Positions 57,838 to 64,000 of a stretch of DNA of 64,000 nucleotides are shown piece by piece. The notes under the pieces are model-generated. The model ran no database searches. It saw only the letters and a program-made list of their open reading frames with translations, and was not told where the DNA came from. Source of the DNA: Xaviernesmea oryzae (GTDB taxonomy: Bacteria > Pseudomonadota > Alphaproteobacteria > Rhizobiales > Rhizobiaceae); the NCBI RefSeq assembly GCF_900109605.1, contig NZ_FOAM01000003.1:124001-188000 (forward strand), written 5' to 3'. The position numbers were made by a program, and so were the translations under genes. The number at the start of each line of letters is the position of its first letter. Position 1 is the first letter of the stretch.

Positions 57838-58056
57838 ATGCAATACCGTGTTCAGCTGTTTTCATGGACGCCGCGCCAGGGCGTCCAGCAGGTCGGCCGC
57901 GTGATCGATACCAACGCGCCCTCGGCAAAGCTCGCCGTTCTGGCGCTTCTCAATCTGCCGCTGGACGAAGCCGGCGCACCGAAGAACCTTGCGGCGCGCG
58001 TCTGGCAGCCCGATGGCGACGAGAAGGCCGATTGCGCCTGCTTCTATTACCACTGA
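57838..58056 (+). CDS. 72-residue hypothetical protein
   Basis: Begins MQYRVQLFSWTPRQGVQQVG and ends DCACFYYH, with two cysteines near the end. AGGGAGG lies 8-9 bases before ATG 57838, a strong site. No domain recognised and no signal peptide. Lies 254 bases before lexA on the same strand. Confidence 0.62.
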   Translation: MQYRVQLFSWTPRQGVQQVGRVIDTNAPSAKLAVLALLNLPLDEAGAPKNLAARVWQPDGDEKADCACFYYH

Positions 58057-58248
58057 CAGCCCATGGCGGCCGGCTTGAGGCGCACGTCCTGATCTGGATG
58101 GAGGCCACGCCTCAAGCAGTGCCGTTGGCATGCGTCGCAAGCGCCACCGTCCCCATTGCCTTGCAGCAGATCCTGATGCCGTGGACGAAGGGGCGGCCCG
58201 ATGTCTTATTGCAACGGGCGGCTTGTTGATGATGCGAATTCTCTTGCA

Positions 58249-58263
58249 GAACACATAACGAAC
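58249..58263. promoter_or_regulatory. LexA box upstream of lexA
   Basis: GAAC-ACATAAC-GAAC, the exact inverse of the alphaproteobacterial SOS box GTTC-N7-GTTC, 47 bases before the lexA start. A second, imperfect copy follows at 58275. Confidence 0.85.
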
Positions 58264-58274
58264 AGATAGTTTTT

Positions 58275-58289
58275 GTTCGTGATTTGTTT
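58275..58289. promoter_or_regulatory. Second, imperfect LexA box
   Basis: GTTC-GTGATTT-GTTT, one base off the consensus GTTC-N7-GTTC, in the opposite orientation to the box at 58249 and 11 bases from it. It ends 21 bases before the lexA start codon. Confidence 0.55.
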
Positions 58290-58310
58290 TCCCCATTCGG
58301 AGCGAGAGAG

Positions 58311-59030
58311 ATGCTGACGCGCAAGCAACAGGAACTGCTGCTGTTCATCCATGAGCGGATGAAAGAGTCCGGCGTTCCGCCCTCTTTCGATGAAATGAAG
58401 GACGCCCTGTCGCTTGCCTCGAAATCTGGCATTCACCGGCTGATCACCGCGCTGGAGGAGCGTGGCTTCATTCGCAGATTGCCCAATCGCGCCAGAGCGC
58501 TGGAGGTGATCAAGCTTCCAGAGGTCTATGCTGCGCCTGCCGCTGCCAAGCGCGGCTTTACGCCCAGCGTCATCCAGGGCAGCCGAGACCAGGCCCAGGC
58601 GCGCGAAACGGCCCGTCCTGCCGCTGCGCGTCCAGTGGATAGCGCGTCTCTCTCCGTGCCGGTCATGGGCCGGATCGCCGCTGGCGTGCCGATATCCGCG
58701 ATCCAGAACAACACGCATGACATTGCCGTTCCGGCCGACATGGTGGGCAGCGGCATGCATTATGCGCTTGAAGTGCGTGGCGACTCGATGATCGAGGCCG
58801 GCATTCTCGATGGCGATCTCGTGATCATCCGCGATGGCAGCACGGCAACGCCCGGCGATATCGTCGTGGCACTGGTGGATGAGGAAGAGGCAACGCTGAA
58901 GCGTTTTCGCCGAAAGGGCGACTCCATCGCGCTGGAAGCGGCCAATCCCGCCTATGAAACCCGCATCTTCGGGCCGGATCGCGTGAAGATTCAGGGCAAG
59001 CTCGTCGGTCTGATCCGGCAATATCACTGA
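58311..59030 (+). CDS. lexA: LexA repressor
   Basis: 239 residues, the long alphaproteobacterial form. N-terminal winged helix [20 protein letters not shown] with [22 protein letters not shown]; a linker; autocleavage bond Ala124-Gly125 (IAAGVPI), catalytic Ser159 (RGDSMIEAG) and Lys197 (ATLKRF). It represses SOS genes and cleaves itself on RecA filaments. ATG 58311 has GGAGCGAGAG upstream. Autoregulation is shown by the LexA boxes at 58249 and 58275. Confidence 0.96.
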   Translation: MLTRKQQELLLFIHERMKESGVPPSFDEMKDALSLASKSGIHRLITALEERGFIRRLPNRARALEVIKLPEVYAAPAAAKRGFTPSVIQGSRDQAQARETARPAAARPVDSASLSVPVMGRIAAGVPISAIQNNTHDIAVPADMVGSGMHYALEVRGDSMIEAGILDGDLVIIRDGSTATPGDIVVALVDEEEATLKRFRRKGDSIALEAANPAYETRIFGPDRVKIQGKLVGLIRQYH

Positions 59031-59268
59031 TCGATATCGTTAGCGCGTGCGCGTCTCTCTGCCCAATCGCCTTGCGGGCAGAAGGCGCTGCTCGCGAGGC
59101 ACAAACGAACATCAAGACCTGAAGCGTGTCGCGATCTTTAGATTAGGCTCCCGACGCTTTGAACCCTTGTTTTGCCGCATGTCGTTATCACGAAGCCGCT
59201 GCACAGTTTTCCGCGACATGCCTTAAAGTCGACTCCGGTTGCGCGCCTTCAGTGCGCAAAGGCACTTT

Positions 59269-61122
59269 TCAGCCGGCTGCGCGCATCATGGGCGCCGGAC
59301 GGCGCTGACCCGGCGCCGCCATGGTGCCAGACATGCCATCGGTCTTGAACTGTGAAAGCAGAGCACCGAGCGCATCGATCTCCTGCATCAGGCTATGGCT
59401 GGCTGCCGTGGTTTGTTCGACCATCGCCGCGTTCTGCTGCGTGTTCTGATCGATCTCGTTCACAGCCGTGTTGATTTCCTGAAGACCGGTGGCCTGTTCG
59501 CGGGCCGACTCGACGATTGCGCGGACGTTCTGGTCGATCTGTTCAACATCGGACACGATCTGCTGAAGCGAATCGCCGGTTCGGCCCACAAGGTTCACAC
59601 CGCTTTGCACCTGGGCGCCCGAAGTCGAGATCAGCGCCTTGATCTCTTTGGCCGCCTGCGCGGAGCGCTGGGCAAGCTCCCGCACCTCCTGAGCCACGAC
59701 GGCAAAGCCCTTGCCGGCCTCGCCTGCCCTCGCCGCCTCGACGCCGGCATTGAGCGCCAGGAGATTGGTCTGGAAGGCAATTTCGTCGATCACGCCGATG
59801 ATGTTGGAAATTTCGGTCGAGGATTTCTCGATCTGGACCATGGCGGCCACGGCTTGCCCCATCACCTCGCCAGAGCGCTGGGCGCCGTTGCGTGCGCGCG
59901 AAACGAGCTTGCCAGCCTCCTCGGCGCGCAAGGCTGCGTCCCTCACCGTGGTGGTGATCTGTTCGAGCGCCGCCGCGGTTTCCTCGACGGACGCCGCCTG
60001 CTGCTCGGTCCGCTTGGACAGGTCGTTGGCGGCCGAGCGGATTTCCTGCGCACCGGCGCCAATCCCACGCGTGCTGCTGGCCACGCCATCCATCGTCTCT
60101 CGCAGCGTCGTCATCGCCCTGTTGAAATCCTGACGCAAGCGATCGAGCTCCCCCGCGAATTGCTGATCGAGGCGATAGTGGAGTTCGCCGGTCGACAAGG
60201 CGGCCAAGCCCGACGCCAGACCCTCGACGGCAAAGCGGATCTCCTCGGCCTCCCGTGCTTTCAGCGCCTCACCTTGCGCGCGCTCCTGTTCGGCCCGCTG
60301 CCGGCCGCTTTCCGTGTCCTGCTCCAGCCGCCGCTTCGCCAAAGCCGCATCCCGGAATGTGGCCACGGCCCCCGCCATGGCGCCCAGCTCGTCTTTTCGG
60401 TCCATGCCCGGGATCGGGCTTTCGACATCGCCCTCTGCAAGACGGATCATGCGTGCGCGCAAAGCCTGAACCGGCGCGCTGATGCCAAATTTCGACACCA
60501 GGATCGAGACGACCAAGCCAAGCAGGAAGACGGCAAAGAGGCTGCCGAGCGTGGCCATGATCGTGAACCAGGTGGCATCGGATATCGCGTTGGACTGCGC
60601 CATGACGGCACTGATATGATTATCGTTCCAGGTGCGCATATCGGTCGTGAACGAGGCGATCTGCGGGTCGGCCTGGCTGAGCAGCACCTTTGCCTGCTCA
60701 TCATTGTTGCGCGCGCCCTCGATAATTGCCGCGTCCATGAGAGCGACGATGCCATCGAACCGCTTGGCGAAAGCCGCGAACGTGTCGGCTTCCGCCGGCA
60801 GAAGCGTCGGCAATTTGGCCATCAGCTCCTTCACCGCCTGTCTATGCAACTGGTAGGCTTTGGCTACCGTTTGAGCCTCAGCGGAGCTGCCATCATAGAC
60901 CAGTTCCTGATAGGCATTATAGCTCATCGCGAAGATGCGCTGACCCACGCGCGCCGCAAGCACCGAAGCTGTTGCATCCTGCGCAAGGAAGTCCGAGTAA
61001 CGCTCGTCGGTTTCATAGAAACGCGTCGCAATCATCACCGACCCAAGACAACCGACAATGCACAAGACGGCGATAACCGAGGTGATTTTCGTTTGTATGC
61101 GCAGATTCGCCAGCAGGTTCAT
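59269..61122 (-). CDS. Methyl-accepting chemotaxis protein
   Basis: 617 residues. Transmembrane segments at about 13-35 and 190-215 bracket a periplasmic helical domain (4HB type); HAMP follows (about 215-270; SAPVQALRARMIRLAEGD). The signalling hairpin tip is conserved: IDEIAFQTNLLALNAGVEAA. Methylation-type helices flank it. No C-terminal CheR-binding pentapeptide is seen; it ends PAPMMRAAG. ATG 61122 with GGAAGC upstream is preferred to an upstream TTG. Confidence 0.94.
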   Translation of the reverse strand: MNLLANLRIQTKITSVIAVLCIVGCLGSVMIATRFYETDERYSDFLAQDATASVLAARVGQRIFAMSYNAYQELVYDGSSAEAQTVAKAYQLHRQAVKELMAKLPTLLPAEADTFAAFAKRFDGIVALMDAAIIEGARNNDEQAKVLLSQADPQIASFTTDMRTWNDNHISAVMAQSNAISDATWFTIMATLGSLFAVFLLGLVVSILVSKFGISAPVQALRARMIRLAEGDVESPIPGMDRKDELGAMAGAVATFRDAALAKRRLEQDTESGRQRAEQERAQGEALKAREAEEIRFAVEGLASGLAALSTGELHYRLDQQFAGELDRLRQDFNRAMTTLRETMDGVASSTRGIGAGAQEIRSAANDLSKRTEQQAASVEETAAALEQITTTVRDAALRAEEAGKLVSRARNGAQRSGEVMGQAVAAMVQIEKSSTEISNIIGVIDEIAFQTNLLALNAGVEAARAGEAGKGFAVVAQEVRELAQRSAQAAKEIKALISTSGAQVQSGVNLVGRTGDSLQQIVSDVEQIDQNVRAIVESAREQATGLQEINTAVNEIDQNTQQNAAMVEQTTAASHSLMQEIDALGALLSQFKTDGMSGTMAAPGQRRPAPMMRAAG

Positions 61123-61378
61123 GGCTTCGCTTCCGATAGGACGATGAGACGCCAATCCGGCAGGATTGACTGTTGATCATGTCGTTCAGAAGAAAGCAGC
61201 CGGGCAAATCTCCGGTTAACAGCGCAGCTTTCGCCGCTCATGAATTCTAGCGATAGTTTAGACAAAGCCGGTTTTTACTGAAAATTCAAACCCGCCAGAG
61301 GAGATGATTGACTTTTATATTAGTCAAAATCCATAAATAAGTTGAATAGGCAGATCTATTGGCTCTTGGCGTCGCCGG

Positions 61379-61786
61379 TCATCGCTCAACCGCAGCGCCA
61401 TAGTCTTCGTCGCGCACGGGCTCCAGCCATTCGACTGCTTTGCCGTCAAGCGCCTCTTGAACGGCAATGTGGGTCATGGCCGTCGTCGGCGCGGCGCCGT
61501 GCCAATGTTTTTCGCCGGGCTCGAACCAGACGACATCGCCTGGGCAGATTTCCTCGATCGGCCCTCCCGCGCGCTGAACGCGGCCGCAGCCGGCTGTGAC
61601 GATCAGAACCTGCCCAAGCGGATGGGTGTGCCAAGCGGTGCGCGCCCCGGGCTCGAACGTGACCGCGTTGCCGGCCGCCCTTGCCGGCGAGATAGCCGCA
61701 AAGAGAGGATCGATGCGCACCGTTCCAGTGAACCAATCAGAGGGCCCGACACCGGAAGCCTGCGTACCTGCGCGCTTGATCTGCAT
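61379..61786 (-). CDS. Cupin-domain protein (mandelonitrile lyase-like)
   Basis: 135 residues. Single cupin barrel with metal ligands in [14 protein letters not shown] and [10 protein letters not shown]. The sequence from [14 protein letters not shown] to [13 protein letters not shown] resembles the bacterial cupins described as (R)-mandelonitrile lyases (GtHNL type), which use Mn; the natural substrate is unclear. ATG 61786 has GGGAGC upstream, and the longer frame is not cupin-like. Confidence 0.83.
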   Translation of the reverse strand: MQIKRAGTQASGVGPSDWFTGTVRIDPLFAAISPARAAGNAVTFEPGARTAWHTHPLGQVLIVTAGCGRVQRAGGPIEEICPGDVVWFEPGEKHWHGAAPTTAMTHIAVQEALDGKAVEWLEPVRDEDYGAAVER

Positions 61787-61981
61787 GCTCTGCTCCCAGC
61801 TTTGAAAGAGTCCACGGCCGTTACGGCCGATCAGCAGAAAAACATAGCGCGCCACTGCCGCGCGTCACACGAAAAAAAGTGCTGGATGTTCAGGGAGGCT
61901 TCGCGTTGGGAGAAAACGCCCTGTGGATCATCCGGCAGAGGCCGAACGTGGTGGATCGTCACAGGAAATGGATAGAATTTT

Positions 61982-62055
61982 TGGAGGCCTCGCCCGGAAT
62001 TGAACCGGGGTACAAGGATTTGCAGTCCTCTGCGTCACCACTCCGCCACGAGGCC
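61982..62055 (-). tRNA. tRNA-Cys (GCA)
   Basis: 74 bases with encoded CCA. Acceptor stem GGCCTCG / CGAGGCC with T discriminator, anticodon loop CTGCAAA reading GCA, T-loop GGTTCAATTCC. All arms pair. Confidence 0.95.
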
Positions 62056-62198
62056 TCACGAGCCTGATTTCTCAAGCAGTGGCGGTCGTTTAGAATCGTT
62101 CGAGGGAAAGCGCAAGGCCCTTCCGCTTCGTTTCGTTCATTTTCCCGCCTGAAACACTGCGGCCTATGTCCGCAGCCGCATCGGCCCAAAATCCTGTC

Positions 62199-62321
62199 TT
62201 ACATGCTGGCCGCCGTGGCCGGCGTCGCCAGGGGAACGCCCTGCCCCAGATCGTTATTGGCAAACTTGACGGCGAGGATGCTGAGCACCGAGGCCAGCAT
62301 GACGGCAAAAATAATACGCAT
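62199..62321 (-). CDS. 40-residue single-pass membrane peptide
   Basis: Reads MRIIFAVMLASVLSILAVKF, then a short polar tail ending ATAASM. A single hydrophobic helix (about 3-19) and a strong ribosome site (AAGGAAAAGATC before ATG) support it as a gene. Too short to assign. Confidence 0.6.
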   Translation of the reverse strand: MRIIFAVMLASVLSILAVKFANNDLGQGVPLATPATAASM

Positions 62322-62755
62322 GATCTTTTCCTTCTCTGCGTGCCGCAGCGCCCTGCCTTACAGGTTCGCATGCGGCGGCGCCTGATCTTCGAGGTCAGCC
62401 TTGACATGCCGACGCCGGCAAAGAATTCACAGAATGTTAACAAGTTCCGTCGCAGGCGCCGGATGGTCGCGCTTGGCGCAACAACGGGCTTTTGCGGCAC
62501 GCCGACGGTTTCTCCAGCCTGGCCAGTCTCATGTGGGATGTCGGCGCGGAAATGTCATCCCCTGATGGCGGAAGAATGGCCGTCATCAAAAGCCGTCTGC
62601 GCCCAAGGCAAACGAACCCTTATCGCTCCCGCGCAAAAGCCACGACGGCTTCAACGAGGCGGAACGGGCTCGATCTCCGACCGTGATCCAGCCCGTCTAT
62701 CTCGTCATCTTAAAGAGGCTTGAAGGACGCATGGCAGTCAAGCGTCTGGAAGCAA
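62322..62755. other. Intergenic region, 434 bases
   Basis: Upstream of the 40-residue gene and downstream of the 80-residue gene, both on the minus strand. Frames on the plus strand here are Arg-rich shadows without a ribosome site. No hairpin of note. Confidence 0.45.
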
Positions 62756-62998
62756 TCAGGCGAAGTCGCCGAGGCGCCCGGCCTGGAACAGGATCTCGAT
62801 CGGGCCGGTCTCCCCGATCGCGGCGCGCACGGGACGTCTGATCGCCGCGACACCGGCATGATCGGCTTTGAGCCTTGTGGCAAGCGCAAGGGCCGCGTCC
62901 TCACTATCCACCTGCAGCGGCGCGCCCGTTGCCACGGGATGACCCCGGTGATCCAGCGCAAAGGTCAGAACTTCATAGACGGCATTGAGGCCGGGCAT
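62756..62998 (-). CDS. 80-residue hypothetical protein
   Basis: Begins MPGLNAVYEVLTFALDHRGH and ends LFQAGRLGDFA; AAGGAG lies 8 bases before ATG 62998. The frame is open further upstream, but that part overlaps the response regulator. Alternating hydrophobic pattern suggests a small soluble domain. No family recognised. Located 56 bases after the response regulator, probably in one operon with it. Confidence 0.62.
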   Translation of the reverse strand: MPGLNAVYEVLTFALDHRGHPVATGAPLQVDSEDAALALATRLKADHAGVAAIRRPVRAAIGETGPIEILFQAGRLGDFA

Positions 62999-63054
62999 GT
63001 CTTGATCTCCTTCAGATCCCGTCCCGCGCAACGCATATTGCGAAACGCGAGGGA

Positions 63055-63471
63055 TCAGCAGGCAAAGGCAGGCGCAACGACGAGGCTTGGCGGCGCGCTC
63101 GATATCGGCACGTTCTCCGCCGTCACCAGCGTTTCGAGGAAGGTCACGGCGTTTTGCAGGCCGCTCATCGTATAGGGCTTCTCGATCGCGCCGATCGCCC
63201 CGGCGAAATCCTCTGGGATGCGCTTCAGATTGCCGGTGACGAAGACATAGGGGATTGCGAGCTCGTGGAGATGCCGGCCGACGTCGATGCCGCTGGGACC
63301 ATCCAGAAGGTGAATATCGACGAAGGCGAAATCGGGCATGGTTTGCGCCGCCAGGTTCATGGCGTCCTTGCTTGCCATGGCATGGCCCACCACCTGATGG
63401 CCGGCGCTTTGAAGCTCGCTTTCCAGCTCCAGCGCCAGAAGTGCCTCGTCCTCGACAATCATGATCCTCAA
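63055..63471 (-). CDS. Single-domain response regulator
   Basis: 138 residues of receiver domain: acidic pocket IVEDEALLAL, phospho-acceptor Asp in FAFVDIHLLDG, Thr in PYVFVTGN and Lys in EKPYTMSGL. No output domain follows. The KPYT and YVFVTG patterns recall the FATGUY-type single-domain regulators common in alphaproteobacteria. The start seems to be TTG at 63471 (reading MRIMIVEDE), 5 bases after the kinase stop; ATG 63462 would cut the first beta strand. Confidence 0.83.
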   Translation of the reverse strand: MRIMIVEDEALLALELESELQSAGHQVVGHAMASKDAMNLAAQTMPDFAFVDIHLLDGPSGIDVGRHLHELAIPYVFVTGNLKRIPEDFAGAIGAIEKPYTMSGLQNAVTFLETLVTAENVPISSAPPSLVVAPAFAC

Positions 63472-63476
63472 AATGC

Positions 63477-64000
63477 CTATTCCTCTTCGCCGGCAACCAT
63501 CAGGGTCACCTCGACCCTGTTGATATCGCCTTCCATACTCCGCTCGATGCGCGCCCGCAGCTGCTTGGCGCAGGTCTCCAGCACGAGACGCCCGAATTCC
63601 TGCTGTTCGCGATCGAAATCCACCGTCTCCACAGTGTCGTCCACGCGGATCAGGAAATGGCCGTTCAAACGCTTGACGGTCACATCTATTCGCCCGCCGC
63701 CATCTTTCAAGCCACGCCGAACGGCATCGCCCACCAACTCGTTGACGATCAGCGACAGCGGCGAGGCTTTAACGGCCGGCACCAGCACCGGCGACAGATC
63801 GAGCGTCACGACGATATCATCGCGCTTGAGCGCGCCGACCACGTTCACCACGAGTTCCCTGGTGAACTCCGCGACATCGAACCGGGCGACATCCTCGCTC
63901 GTGAACAGCTTGCGCTGGACGATGCTGAGCGCCTCCACGCGGTCGAGGACCGAATGCAGGGTTCCGGCAACGGTCATGTCGGTCGTCAGCCGCGCCTGCA
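63477..64000 (-). CDS. Histidine-kinase-like protein with degenerate ATPase domain (5' truncated by window edge)
   Basis: About 174 residues are in the window, ending at 63477; the frame is open to the edge (QARLTTD), so the H-box and sensor part lie outside. The visible part has the HisKA_2-type linker (LDRVEALSIVQRKLF) and an N-box-like SLIVNELVGDAVRRG. The glycine-rich ATP-lid is not recognisable: IRVDDTVETVDFDREQQEFG replaces the usual DxGxG region. This may be a divergent kinase or a phosphotransfer-type pseudokinase. Confidence 0.7.
   Translation of the reverse strand, partial: QARLTTDMTVAGTLHSVLDRVEALSIVQRKLFTSEDVARFDVAEFTRELVVNVVGALKRDDIVVTLDLSPVLVPAVKASPLSLIVNELVGDAVRRGLKDGGGRIDVTVKRLNGHFLIRVDDTVETVDFDREQQEFGRLVLETCAKQLRARIERSMEGDINRVEVTLMVAGEEE

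Noticed and set aside
62090-62723. Overlapping frames of 136 and 185 codons on both strands
   Set aside because: Composition is Arg-rich, ribosome sites are absent, and the better-supported 40-residue gene lies in the same place.

Overview
The window reads as a stretch of chromosome from a high-GC alphaproteobacterium of the Rhizobiales, most likely the Rhizobiaceae. The evidence is the RopA-type porin pair, the acpS-lepB-rnc-era-recO order, a single bifunctional Rsh beside rpoZ, several small Rhizobiales-type proteins (TIGR02301, DUF3563, DUF2062), and a lexA preceded by an alphaproteobacterial GAAC-N7-GAAC box. I did not see phage structural genes, CRISPR arrays or complete insertion sequences. 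Most of it is core chromosome. Both ends are cut inside genes: an Atm1-type ABC transporter on the left and a histidine-kinase-like gene on the right.

Left part (1-16 kb): Atm1-type ABC exporter, LysM envelope protein, LOG phosphoribohydrolase, RarD permease, Tat-exported CpdB-type nucleotidase, citramalate synthase, proline iminopeptidase, two tandem GFA-family proteins, a ParD/ParE pair whose toxin frame is broken by one base, cysS, a 57-residue peptide gene and an SRAP/YedK gene. 15.6-24 kb: Nudix plus TIGR02301 pair, two exported or small hypotheticals, ygfZ, an overlapping HD phosphohydrolase / tyrosine phosphatase / NadQ-like regulator operon followed by mscS, then sodC and a TSUP transporter.

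Middle (24-41.6 kb): the nadABC operon, with a perfect 8-bp palindromic operator candidate upstream of nadA that fits control by the NadQ-like regulator at 20.6 kb. After it, all on the minus strand, come an MFS transporter, a MOSC protein, an HD protein, a very large DUF2339 membrane protein, recO (with an unusual C-terminal tail), cfa, a glutathionyl-hydroquinone reductase-like gene, era, rnc, lepB, acpS and a DUF2062 protein.

Right part (42-64 kb): DUF3563 peptide, rsh, rpoZ, a 593-bp AT-rich gap, a NYN-domain protein, smpB, dapA, a soluble lytic transglycosylase, an alpha/beta hydrolase, two head-to-head ropA-like porins joined by long inverted repeats, a lone tyrosine recombinase next to the 3' end of tRNA-Asn, small membrane and hypothetical genes, lexA, a methyl-accepting chemotaxis protein, a cupin, tRNA-Cys, two small genes and a response regulator / degenerate kinase operon.

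Functional links: stringent response and transcription (rsh, rpoZ), ribosome rescue and RNA maturation (smpB, rnc, era), NAD supply with its presumed regulator, cell-wall and envelope functions (dapA, slt, LysM, cfa, lepB, porins, mscS), and DNA damage (lexA, recO, SRAP). No wholly new multi-gene system is evident. The most unusual features are the porin inverted repeat with a hairpin around each ribosome binding site, the frameshifted toxin beside an intact antitoxin, the overlapping HD-phosphatase-NadQ operon, and the kinase-like gene with a degenerate ATP-binding domain.
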